This document shows positions 48,249 to 59,238 of a stretch of 64,000 bases of DNA, piece by piece; position 1 is the first letter of the stretch, and every line of letters starts with the position of its first letter. The position numbers were made by a program, and so were the translations under genes. The notes below the pieces were generated by a model. It made no database searches. It had not been told where the DNA came from and worked only from the letters and a program-made list of their open reading frames with translations. This DNA is from Epiperipatus broadwayi. Taxonomy: Eukaryota; Onychophora; Udeonychophora; Euonychophora; Peripatidae. Location: the NCBI GenBank assembly GCA_028023455.1, contig JAQFVV010012418.1, positions 10,297,279 to 10,361,278 on the forward strand, written 5' to 3'.

Positions 48249-51200
48249 ATATATATATATACACCTAAACACAATGGGCCATGATATCCATTATATTTTG
48301 ATTCAGGCCTCCTATCAGCTGAGATATGTTAGTGCATAATAATTCACATTTGATTTACTATGCTTTTTTATGTCATTATAATGTATAATAATCTTTCAAC
48401 ATGCACACACATATATAGTATGCAATTGCTTTTTAACATATATATGCACATATTTATAATGACACTTATTTTAAAAATTATAGTATATAAACAAATTAAG
48501 ATGATTACAAACGTAAAAAAAAACATAGAAAAATGCAGATGGTATATATATAAGTAAGTATTAGTGAGGGTATATATGTTAATTTAATTGTATTCCTCAA
48601 AGAAAAAAAAAGAAAAAAACTTAACATTTTTTTGGTTATGATAACAGATTTGTTTTCTCTTTCCATTATTTAAAAAAAAATCATTTTTCATATGCAAATG
48701 GTCATTTTTTTTATATCAGTACTGACATGAAATTAATAATAATTACTTTATGTCTTACAGAATGTTTTTCACGAATTCTCTTACACTTGATGGAATTTCT
48801 ATGGTTACTACCTCTACACTTTGAAACAATTTCAAATAACATTTTTAATATTTGAACTTAAAAAATAAAAAAAAATCCCATGTGTCTTAGATTTTAGTTA
48901 TGAAAAAAAATTGTAAAGATTTTAATTTTAATATTATAATTGTTTAATGTGCATGTAAACAAAATGTAAAAATTGTTAAAGTTTGACATGTCAGCTATGC
49001 TATTGTCTAAATATATATTTAAGGTTTCATCATTTGAAAAATGACATTTGTTATTTATAATGATGTAAAAAACATGATTGACAAATTATCACTAGAAAAA
49101 AAATATATAAAAAAAAGCTTTGGGGAAAAGAAAATAATTGAATATTTATTTATTTGAAAAAATTAATGTAATGTAAATTTACTTATTTCTTATTAATTTA
49201 TACATATTTTAATTTTTTGATTCTTTATATGTTTTTTGAAAACCATTTAATCGAAGTAATGAATATTGTTACAATAGATATTGGGGCTCCATTGCATTCA
49301 CACATATTGTAACAAAATGTCTACCATGCAAACATCTATAGAAAAGTAACCTGATGGGTATATGATCACATAGATTTGTACTATAAAGGAAAATAAAAAT
49401 ACTACACAAATAATTAATTATAAAAATTGGTTATAAAAACAAAAATTATTGAAAAGTTAGAATTAAAAAAAGAAAACAATTATTTTATTTTAAAGTAAGT
49501 ATATTTTAAAAAAATATACGTGCTAAATAAAATAGATTATTTAGTATAGTTCTATTATAATAATTAATGGTTAAATTATTCAATTAAGTTATCAAAAACA
49601 AAAAAAAATATATGTGGAAATAAAATAAAGATGTTTATTCTGTAATATAATGAAAGCTAATTACTGTTGTTTATATTACATCATAAAGGGAATTAAAAAG
49701 TAAACTTTTAATTAAACTAATCAAATAATGTAATCCTATGTTATTTTGTTTTGTGAATGTAAAAAAAAAACCCAATATTATCAGCATTAAATTAAAGAAA
49801 ATTTAATTTTTAATATTATTTTCTGACACATACCTGTCTGGACAATCATTATTAGTATCTATAAGTACTAAGATACATTTTAATTCAGAATCTTTCAGAA
49901 TCAAAAAGGGAACTGATGCCTACATGACTCTATACCAGCTGAAAATTGTAACCTTAAGAAAATGCATGCAGATGTGACCCTTACAATAACTGTGGGATTC
50001 ACTTATACATTACTAAAATTCTATAGATTATTGATGATTTGCTGAAGTTTAAACACATAGGTATCCAATATAGATGAAGACATCTTTATTCATAGCCTAT
50101 CCACTATTTAACCATCAATAAAAAACAATTATTGTTTAAAATATTCAAATATAAAACAATTGTGAATATTGTAATGAAATAAAATATGAAGTATGATATA
50201 CATCCCATCATGTTGGTTATCATTTATATATTCATGAAAAAAGTTATTAATTTTCTGGCACCGTAACAAATTTAATTATTCTCCCTGGTGGGAGTTTTGT
50301 AAACTGTCAACATTTTATATTAGTATTAAACTATTATTCTATATAAGAATATAACAAACTGGATTTGATTTAGTAGAAACTTATGTTTACAAATGAAATG
50401 AATTCTAAAGAAGTCATAGTTGAACTTTGCAAGTATTGAAAAAATAAGATTATAATGAAAGCAGAGAACGTTTTTATCATTCAATGGACAGGGGATTCAA
50501 TAGATTTCATAAAAATCAACAACTCTTTATTTTTTATTGGCATTTGATTCTAAAATGTGAATGAATAAATGTAAATATATAACAAATTTACCAATTATGT
50601 TTTAAAATATTAATTTTTTAGTATAATTTTTACAATATTAGAATATATGTTAGCAGATGGTTGGTGGTTTTATGTTAGTGATCAGTTTGAATTGAAACTA
50701 CATAATTTGCTTTGTAAATATTAAGCTAGTACTTATTACATTCTATTTTTAAAAATAGATAAGGATTTGGAGTAATTTAGTCTGTTTAATACCAATTAAG
50801 CAACAGTCCAAAATAAAATTGAAAGATTATCTACCAATGGATTGAAATGACAGCAGATGGATTTGATTCTGCTGATAAGCTAACTAGTAACTATAAAAAA
50901 GGTTCTAAATTGTGCTCAATATATACTTTTGATTATTTCTGAACTAGTATTGATTACTGCTGAATCATTATTGCTGCTTAGTCTCTGATTGTGATTCCAT
51001 TTTTTTTATTGCGTCTGGTGTTGAAAAATACAATGGAATAATAGACAACCCAATCTGCTTCACTCTGGAAGTTGAAAGAATGCAGGTTGAAGGTCCATAG
51101 AAAGAAGTATGGAAAGGAGCTGTCAGTTAATCTAGAAACAGTGTTGTGCCCATTATATGCTGAAACTTCAAGGGTCCACTGTCATGGGGAAAAACTAGCT

Positions 51201-51570
51201 GTCAATTGATAAATAGATTACTATCCAATGCTGCCAGTTGAGTTCAGATCTTTATGATTAAAGCTTATCGCTGCTATAACTACAATTGAATAAATGAAGT
51301 CAGCTAAAAGTGTACAAATATCTGAAATCTGAGCTCAAACTATAAATGATGAAATGGAATAGTTATGAGCTTTAAAAATATCTTAGTATAGATTTCTAGT
51401 ATAAATTAATTATTATTTGATTTTGTAAATCTGTTTATAACTACTATGACAGAGATTACTATTTTGTTTTTTCTTAATCATGCTGCAATTCAGTCAGCAT
51501 AAATATAAAAGTGAAGAGTATATTTTAATATAAAGTGATTAGCTTTTTATCGCAATCCTTGGTCATGCTT
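48249..51570. other. Long AT-rich stretch without recognisable genes
   Basis: No credible open frame is present. The frame at 48360-48557 is low-complexity. The interval 50760-51300 is slightly more balanced in composition, with stops in every frame, and might be decayed coding or exonic sequence that I cannot identify. Confidence 0.5.
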
Positions 51571-51571
51571 A

Positions 51572-51681
51572 TAAAAAAAAAATATTTTTTTTTTCATGTG
51601 TCAAAGCATCGGCCATGAAGCGAACCCAGGACAACTGCTTGTAAGGCAGCTGTGCTGACCACTCGACCACCAACGCTTGAC
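51572..51681 (-). mobile_element. tRNA-Val-derived SINE, copy 2
   Basis: On the minus strand the head runs GTCAAGCGTTGGTGGTCGAG, then TGGTCAGCACAGCTGCCTTA and CAAGCAGTTGTCC, followed by GGGTTCGCTTCATGGC and the acceptor half. It folds as a cloverleaf. The anticodon arm has loop CTTACAA, giving anticodon UAC (valine), and the acceptor halves AGCGTTG and a CGATGCT-like strand pair. An A-rich tail follows directly, with no extra body. It is one of three copies in the window. Confidence 0.85.
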
Positions 51682-51689
51682 AAAAAATT

Positions 51690-52744
51690 AGTATTTTAGA
51701 ACCAATTATTTCCACTAGTGGCAAATATAAAACAGGCTGCATAGATAGAATAAATTAAGATTATTTCTTTATAGTTTAATAGTTTACTGTTTTAAGCAAA
51801 CTACTTTCCAGATTTGGGGAAGGATAATTTGGGTGTATTGATATAAATGAACGTCTATAAGTTTAGTTTGGGCTGTCTTGTTTATATATGGGATTTGTTT
51901 GTATGTGTTTTAATTATTCATAAATGATTTTGATACTATTGAGATCACCCATCACTTGCAATTATTAGCTTAATTAGAACAGTGGTATGCAGTAGATGAA
52001 TATTCTTACCATATATCATCTGCTCCGTTTTTTATGTCATTACCAATCATTCTTATTCTTAGTACAATAGTATGTGATTGGTGAAAATTCCTATCCTATA
52101 ATGTATTCATAGCTCATGTATATTCGTAAATAATGTACTGCAGATGTTATTTTCCTCTGTTTACACTTGCACATATAGCATTTAGATAATTTCCTGTATT
52201 ACAGCTTGAAAGTATTTATAGTAGTCCAGTTCTTTAAATTGTTAATGAATTTAAAGTATCCTCAAACTATAGGTTTATTAAATCTTAAAACTGTAACAAT
52301 AATAATTAGTTGTAATTGTTGGTCTATGCAGCAAGTTTATCTCTGTTCAGAAATAATCAAGAATGTATTATCTGTTCATAAACTTAATTATTAAAGATGT
52401 AAACAACAAATCACACTAACTTATTTATAAATTGACAAAGTAGTTGATTTATCCTATCTTGTGTATATTGTAAATTTGTTTATACTTTATAAATAAATTG
52501 TAATTGCTAATTATTTTTAGCATTTGCCATTATTTTACAATCAATGAGTTAATTAAGGTATGATAAAATTTTATTCATCTAGTTGATGTTAGCAGACTAT
52601 AAAACAAATGTTAACCCTGTGATATCAGAATGTGAAATGCACACACGGATTACCCTTAGGTGATTTTCACATGAACTGTACATTTTGTCAATTACAGATA
52701 CACTACAGTACCAATATTTGTGTTTTCTTTTAGTGCATCTTTCT
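51690..52744. other. AT-rich stretch without recognisable genes
   Basis: The 62-codon frame at 52206-52394 shows no family features. Nothing else is recognised. Confidence 0.5.
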
Positions 52745-52905
52745 GTTGTATATTAAAGATTTTTTTGATGACAGCTGATGGATAATGATTTTTCATGAGA
52801 GCTTGTTCTAAGTGAATATTTTAATTTTTCAAATCATTAGTTTTCAAATGAAATTCCTTTGTTCTGTTCCATAGTGATAGTATAATTCCACGTTTAGTGC
52901 TTCTA
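52745..52905 (-). pseudogene. Penelope-like ORF fragment, inverted copy
   Basis: Read on the minus strand this repeats the plus-strand stretch 53002-53160 (AGAAGCACTAAACGTGGAAT, TATACTATCACTATGGAACA, then TCAGCTGTCATCAAAAAAAT) with mismatches and small indels. It forms the left half of a head-to-head inverted repeat with a spacer of about 96 bp. It is too short to encode a domain by itself. Confidence 0.7.
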
Positions 52906-52915
52906 ATAAAATTGG

Positions 52916-53640
52916 ATGTATATGCAAAGTATTTGCAAGAATGTGTGTGTAGAAAACCAACATACACTAACAAGTACTTGGCCTATTCATATAATCATAC
53001 CAGAAGCACTAAACATGGAATTTATACTATCACTATGGAACAGAGCAAAGAAAGTTTGTTCAAAAACCAGTGATTTGAAAAATGAAAAGATTCACATAAT
53101 TCATGAAGAGTGGTTATCCATCAGCTGTCATCAAAAAATCTTTAATAGACAATAGAGATACCAAAAAAAAAACAATTATTGATACTGTAGTGTAACCATA
53201 TATACCAGGAATGGTGAACAAATTAAAGAAAATCTGAGATCAATATAATATTAGAACAGCTTTTCAAAGTCACACCACCCCTTTAAGTAATTCTAACTTT
53301 TACCGAGCCTAAACTGGAAATGATAAAGATTTAAAACTGAATGCAACTATGAAATAACATGTGAATGTGGAAGGAAGAATATTGGTGAGACCTGTTTTTT
53401 TGTTGAACAGTAATTGAAAAAAACACAAAATAATGGTTAGAAGAAAAAACAGACCATGTATGTACTTATGCCCATATGTTCAATTGGGAAAATACAGAAA
53501 TATTGGATAAAGAGAAAAATATGCCAAGTAAAACATTCAAGTAAGCTGCTGGACTGACAAAGGCAAATAATCCTACAAGTCAACCCAGTGTGGCAATACA
53601 GAATGTATGGCAGCCCTTAATAAAGCTTACTCTTAGAAAA
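52916..53640 (+). pseudogene. Penelope-like element C-terminus with GIY-YIG endonuclease
   Basis: The first open part (52916-53155) ends with SLWNRAKKVCSKTSDLKNEK, which corresponds to the RA-K-CS-...L..E helix between RT and endonuclease in Penelope-like proteins. After frame changes, CNYEITCECGRKNIGETC (53342-53395) shows the GIY-YIG start with the Cys-x-Cys-Gly core. The next part, NWENTEILDKEKNMPSKTFK with a following SQPSVAIQNVW (about 53490-53610), is the C-terminal E-A-x-x-I region, in which a stop replaces the residue before the conserved Ala. In this family the GIY-YIG domain cuts the target for reverse transcription. Stops and frameshifts make it a pseudogene. An (A)n-like run follows at 53637-53650. 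Confidence 0.75.
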
Positions 53641-54440
53641 AAAAAGAAAAACTAAGGAGAATTTGAACTAACTCTCATATATAAATATATAAAATTTCTA
53701 CTATCTATTGCATTTGCCTGAATAACTCAATTGGTTAGAACATTGCCTTAAAATTCTATATTCAAGAATCTAAAGGTTTAAATTTAATTCCTGTGCTAAA
53801 ATTATCACTGATGAGGCCAGCAACACTTAAAGAAGAGTGGAGCATAATACTACAAGAAATGTTGTGCAATTACTAACATGTGTTGTCTATTTCATGTTAT
53901 TACTAACAAATTGTTTTTATTTGAAAAGTTTAAATAAAGTTTAAAATTTTCTATATATTCAACAATTACTGATAGATGATGGAAATAATACAACATATTA
54001 TCACATTGTCAGTAGTAAGTTTATTTGATATTTTGCATGATAATTTTTAACTAATTTGTATTAAAAACTTTCTATGGGTACACATAAAACAATTTGTTCT
54101 TCATGACTTAATTGAACTTATATGTTTCTAAAAGAAAACATGAATTGCAAACATTTACGATAAAAATTTAAATTAAAAAAGGCTTTGTCTTCAATAGTTA
54201 AAAAATGTTAAATAAATTATGATTTTAATTCTGACTAAAGAACTGTACTATTAGTGATCCAAAAGTCAAAAATAAAACACTGTACTCAATCTCTATTTTG
54301 GTGAAAGTACATTTTTATACTTGCATAATGTAGGTTTTTTCTAATATAATAACAGAAAAAACAATTTTACACATAATTTGATATTTGATTATTATAAATA
54401 TTTTAAAATAAATATAATATTTACATTTAATTTTTGTTTC
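53641..54440. other. AT-rich stretch without recognisable genes
   Basis: I see only unique AT-rich sequence. A short tRNA-like patch near 53715-53790 (CTCAATTGGTTAGAACATTG followed by AAGGTTTAAATTTAATTCC) has the look of a heavily decayed tRNA-derived head but is too degenerate to call. Confidence 0.4.
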
Positions 54441-54453
54441 AATATATATTTAA

Positions 54454-55049
54454 TAACTGAAACACAGGCTTATTATATACCTGTCTATATATGTAATATA
54501 TAAGGGTATATGAGCACAGACTTTCAGATGACCCATCACTCTCCACTCTATCTAATAACACTGATACACTCAAGCACATATATACTGAAAAGATAAATAA
54601 TCACCAATATACGTATTTCATGCTAAACCAGCAATCATCAGTTGGTCCAGATTATCATCTCCCGCACATATATACTATAAGTGCTCAGGTATATATTAAG
54701 ATAGACAATCTTCATACTTTAATGGACAGGCTTCAACCTACTACACACTCCAACTCTTCAACCGTCCATCCAATTGAAAATCTGATGATGGAATGCTCGA
54801 AGGCCACCATGAGGCCTGTCCATTAAAGTATGAAGATTGTCTATCTTAATATATACCTGAGCACTTATAGTATATATGTGTGGGAAATGATAATCTGGAC
54901 CAACTGATGATTGCTGGTTTAGCATGAAATACGTTTATTGGTGATTATTTATCTTTTCAGCATATATGTGCTTGAGTGTATCAGTGTTATTAGATAGAGT
55001 GGAGAGTGATGGGTCATCTGAAAGTCTGTGCTCATATACCCTATATATT
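54454..55049. mobile_element. Foldback retroposon FB2 with 13-bp target duplication
   Basis: Arms of 228 bp each (54504-54731 and 54814-55041) are near-perfect inverted copies around an 82-bp centre. A one-sided tail (54454-54503) starts with AACTGAAACACAGGCTTATT, as in FB1, and contains a CAGG...CCTG hairpin. AATATATATTTAA flanks the element on both sides (54441-54453 and 55050-55062), although its AT composition makes this less decisive than in the other copies. The centre carries AATCTGATGATGGAATGCTC. The 68-codon frame at 54620-54826 is a palindrome frame, not a gene. Confidence 0.8.
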
Positions 55050-55062
55050 AATATATATTTAA

Positions 55063-56073
55063 AAAAAACAATTGAAAATTTACTAATTTTAAGCAGGAAA
55101 CATTTATTGTCAACATTTTTTTTTATTGTTTTCTATTGTTCTTATTTTGCAATTGAAAGTTTAATTTTAGTATTTAAAAAAATATTTTCATTATTTGTCT
55201 TAAACAATCATATTTGGCAGAAAATAACTTGTTTTTATTATCTACATTTTTAAATCTGAAAATTAAAAAGGAGTATTTTGCTTAATTATTTATTTCTGTT
55301 TATTACTTTTTTTTTTTATTGCAAGTAACATTTATTTTGCAAATTACTTTTATATTTTAAATTTATAGTTTTAGAAAAACCTGTAAACAATATTAAGATA
55401 AAATGTGAAATAGTTTTTTTTTATTTTATTAAAAATATAACTGAAAAAAATAAAAAAAATAAAAACAACAACAACAAAAAAAAGAAGAGCAAACTAGGTT
55501 TATGAGTATGTTCCAAAATATATCCTTAAAGAATTAAAAGTAAAATATATTGAAATTATAACATTATTTTACAATCTAAAATTTTTAGATTTTTTTATTG
55601 TTCTAAACTTTATTTTAAAATTATGCTTTAGTAAAAGTTAAAACGAGGATATATAGTTTGCTTTAAGGAACTCCTTCTAACCTGCAATGGCATAAAAAAA
55701 AAAGATAGATGTCATTAAAATAGTCATTGTTTATCTTAATAAATCGATTTCAAAAATTTTTGCTTTATAAATAAGGAAAAAAGAAACTAGTTTTATTACT
55801 TTAAAAAGTTTTTCAGTGCAACTTTGAAGCCAAATATGAACTCTCTTTAGTAATTATGAAAAATATATAAACTTTTTTCAAATATTTCAATATTACATCC
55901 ATATTTTAATCTACAATAATTTTATGGTGTATGATTTTCATTTTTATTTTATTTAAGAGTGTTTCAAGTTTTTCTTTTTTAATCTAAATATTTTAAACCT
56001 ATTTATCCTTTTTCCATTTCTACCTAAATATTTTGTTAGTACATCTGTTGACTAATGATATATAATTGAATAA
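55063..56073. other. AT-rich stretch without recognisable genes
   Basis: The 95-codon frame 54966-55253, which runs into this stretch from FB2, is a phenylalanine- and leucine-rich chance frame. No motif is seen. Confidence 0.5.
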
Positions 56074-56096
56074 ATTACTATCGGAAGTTTATAAAT

Positions 56097-56631
56097 TTAT
56101 TAAACGCACATTGATTACATAAGTAATATTTACTGAGGCTATAACCTTGAGCATATGCATGTAAAATGGAATATTAAGGACCTCTACAGGTGTTTAACCA
56201 CAAGCTTATGCTATGGAAGAAAAGAGGGGAACCCTTCTTTACTTCAACCTACTTTCTATTTAAATAGGTGAAGCTGAAGCGATTAGATCTGCGAGCGTAA
56301 AGCTATTCAATACTTCACAGATTAAGTCCACATTTTTTATCACACATTAATACTCATGAAATCTTATATTTCCATTGACTCATTGTAAATCGAAAGATTT
56401 CACGAGTATTAATGTGTAATAAGAAATGTGGACTTAATCTGTGAAGTATTGAATAGCTTCATGCTCGCGGATCTAACCGCTTCAGCTTCACCTATTTAAA
56501 TAGAAAGTAGGTTGAAGTAAAGAAGAGTTCCCCTCTTTTCTTCCATAGTGTAAGCTTGTGGTTAAGCACCTGTAGAAGTCCCTACTATCACATTTTACAT
56601 GCATATGCTCGAGGTTATAGCCTCAGTAAAT
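56097..56631. mobile_element. Palindromic element P3 with 23-bp flanking direct repeat
   Basis: Arms of about 243 bp (56124-56366 and 56393-56635) are very similar inverted copies with a 26-bp centre. A one-sided tail (56097-56123) ends with the small hairpin ATTACATAAGTAAT, shared with P2. The sequence starting ATTACTATCGGAAGTTTATA is found at 56074-56096 and again at 56632-56654, 23 bp identical, consistent with a long target duplication. The arms contain CTATTTAAATAGG and AAGAAAAGAGGGGAAC blocks and no coding sequence. The frame at 56556-56780 is incidental. Confidence 0.75.
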
Positions 56632-56921
56632 ATTACTATCGGAAGTTTATAAATGACATAGATGAAGTGATAAAGAAATATGAGCGCAAGAGTTTATCAT
56701 TTCTTATTGCTCTAAAGTATGTACAGTTACTATTGATTAATATTCATATTTTTGACCTAGAAAACATTATTGGAAAATGAATTAGCATAAGTGAGCATAG
56801 AAAATAGATAATTCAACTATGCTTTCATTTTTTTTATATTTATAATAATATCACATTAATGCATTTTCATTAAGAAAATCAAAATATAAAATATACTTGT
56901 TGGACTACTTAAATGAATATT

Positions 56922-57680
56922 AATACATTGTACAGGCTTAAACCTGCATTTGTATATGTAATATATGGAGGATTTGAACTCAGACTTTTACACAACCCAC
57001 TACTCTCAGTGACATCTTATATTGCTGACCTACCTGATCACACCATGTTGAAAAGATAAGTAATCACCAATATATGTATTATGTGCTAAACCAGCACTAA
57101 TCAGTTGGTCCAGATTACCATCTCCATACATATATACAATCAGCGCTCAGCTTTATATTAAGATAGCCAATTCTCATACTTTAATGGACAGGCTTCAAAT
57201 TACTCCAATCCACAACTCTTCAGCCTTCTATTTCATTGAAAATCTGATGATGGAATGTTCAAAGCCCATGTTAGTGCCAAGGTTGTCATCCTACCCATGT
57301 TGACATTTTAGTCATTCTGACCCCTCATGTAAGGAGAATAATCCATTTATACATACATATGTAGGGATGGGCAAATGAATATTACAAATAATAACTAGCT
57401 TAAATCAGCATATGCACTTTACAGATAGAATGCTATTTATATTGAATACTCTCCTTTCCAAACACAAGACAAAGTCTTTTTAAAAGATAGAATGGACCCA
57501 CTGTATCTTTTTCACCCAAGCTATATGTATTGGCCAATCTGAAGCATTTGGAGCGCATGTACCGTGGTTTAAGCTACGTTATTATTTATAATTTATATAA
57601 AAACATTGTGCTATCAGTGTTATTTGATAGAGTGGAGAGTGGTGGGTCGTGTAAAAGTTTGTGCTCATATACCCTATATA
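56922..57680. mobile_element. Foldback retroposon FB3 with 13-bp target duplication and long centre
   Basis: TTAAATGAATATT flanks the element on both sides (56909-56921 and 57681-57693). The left side has a tail containing ACAGGCTTAAACCTG (hairpin), then GGATTTGAACTCAGACTTTT and the FB arm. Inside, the block ACTTTAATGGACAGGCTTCA and AATCTGATGATGGAATG of FB2 recurs in single copy, followed by about 300 bp absent from FB1 and FB2. The right end is only the outer arm (about 57600-57674), ending in CTCATATACCC. This copy may be closest to the parental, non-palindromic form. Confidence 0.75.
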
Positions 57681-57693
57681 TTAAATGAATATT

Positions 57694-58785
57694 GTAAATT
57701 TGAACTAAATTACCTAATTATAATTGCAGTGAATATAAAAATCAAGTCAATGTATAGCATTTGATGTTATGCTCTTTGAAGCTATTCTTAGGCATTTATA
57801 ATTTTTTTTCTACACTAGATTATTTTTAAACTAAACTTTATATTCATTTTGCCCAAGATCCATTTAAACTTTTCGATAGATATGCGTATACTTTTTTTTT
57901 GTCATGAAAGAATATTTATTTAAAAACATTGTTTTTAAATTATTTAATGTTTCTATAAGTAATTCGATTTTATTCAAATTCTCACTATATTTTGAAGTTC
58001 ATCTCTACATTACTTGGCTAATAAACAATCTGTGATGAAGATTTATTCATTTTTTTGATTTAACTTCTATATAATATATGATTTAACTTCTATATAATAT
58101 ACAAATTAAAAAGCGTATGAAACACTTGAACGAGAAGCTTATACAGATTCTAAAAATTACTATACGCTAAGCTGGATATTTTTTTAATCTATCAATAATA
58201 AAACTGCTTGCTCATAGGAAAACTTTCTACAAAACTCAACAGCTTCAGTTTCTTAAAATTGTCAGCTATATGAAAAAATTTCCAGTTTTTATTCAGATTC
58301 AAAACCTGGATTGTGAGAATAGTAAGAGAATTTACCGTTTATGCCATTAGGTATTTATAAAAAAAAAGCCTATAACTAAAATTATAAGTTGATAAATAAG
58401 TAGAATTTAAATTTAGCAGCACTTTTTCTACTCCCCACTCCCCATTCTTAAGAAATTTTAGAACTATATTCTATGGTTTTTACATTTAAAAAATGAAAAA
58501 CATTTACGTGGCAAGTGAAACAGAATATAAAAAAAATGAAAACTAATTTTTATTTTATTTTAATCAATACATTTCAATAAAAATTCTCATATATCACGTG
58601 TCTTTTCTACAAAACATTTCACAGATATCAAACAGATATATAAAAAAAACAATCGATAATTACAATAATATCTAATGTTTTTATAAAAACATACTTATCT
58701 GTTAGACAGTGGTTTTAATAAATGTATTCGGTAACCTTTATATCACCACACATTCTTTTGAAAACAAGACAAATGACCCCCAAGA
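57694..58785. other. AT-rich stretch without recognisable genes
   Basis: A perfect 24-bp tandem pair (unit GATTTAACTTCTATATAATA plus four bases) lies at about 58058-58105. Otherwise nothing is recognised. Confidence 0.5.
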
Positions 58786-58789
58786 TTCA

Positions 58790-58930
58790 CGTCGTGCTGA
58801 CCAGCACTTATCAGTTGACCTAGCACCATTTAAAATTTGTGGGTGTATACATATATTTGCATGAAAATTTAGATCTGATCAGTTGATCAAACTTTTGTTT
58901 AGCTTGAATTTATATAGCTTTATTGCATCT
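58790..58930. mobile_element. Decayed foldback fragment (family FB)
   Basis: TGCTGACCAGCACTTATCAG with TTGACCTAGCACC and GTGGGTGTATACATATAT corresponds to the GCTAAACCAGCAATCATCAG and TCCCACACATATATA inner arm of FB2. An inverse partner (GATCAGTTGATCAAAC and GTTTAGCTTGAATTTATA) follows at 58875-58912. Mismatches are frequent and no ends can be set. Confidence 0.45.
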
Positions 58931-59120
58931 CCATTAAAAGTTCTAAAAAAAAAAAACCCTTCAAAATTATCTCTTACTAAAACTGACAATCTACTTCAAA
59001 TGAGATAAAAATAAAATACTGTAGAGCAGGGATTATAAAATATTGTAGATTTCATAAAAAAGTCTAGTTAAAATGAAATGTAAAAACAAGCAATTATTAC
59101 ATTATAAAAAAATAAAAATA

Positions 59121-59231
59121 GTCAAGCGTTGATTGCCAGTGGTTAACACAGCAGCCTTACAAGCAGTTGTCCCGGGGTTCGCTTCCCGGCCGACGCTTTG
59201 TCACATAAAAAAAAAATAAAATAAATAAAAG
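59121..59231 (+). mobile_element. tRNA-Val-derived SINE, copy 3
   Basis: The head starts GTCAAGCGTTGATTGCCAGT and continues with an anticodon arm GCAGCCTTACAAGCAGTTGT (loop CTTACAA, anticodon UAC). It then has an intact T-arm CGGGGTTCGCTTCCCGG with a perfect B-box-like core and the acceptor strand CGACGCTT. The A-rich tail (59206-59231) follows after only TGTCACAT. The D-arm is altered compared with copy 2. The direct step from tRNA to A-tail makes this a minimal SINE or a tRNA retro-pseudogene family. Confidence 0.85.
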
Positions 59232-59238
59232 TAGACAT

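Noticed and set aside
54620-54826. 68-codon frame in FB2, with an equivalent in FB1 at 29038-29310
   Set aside because: It arises from the palindrome arms. The frames are not preserved between the copies.
28993-57693. CRISPR-like array formed by the repeated FB arms
   Set aside because: Copies are kilobases apart, inverted and transposon-like, without regular spacers, and the genome is eukaryotic.
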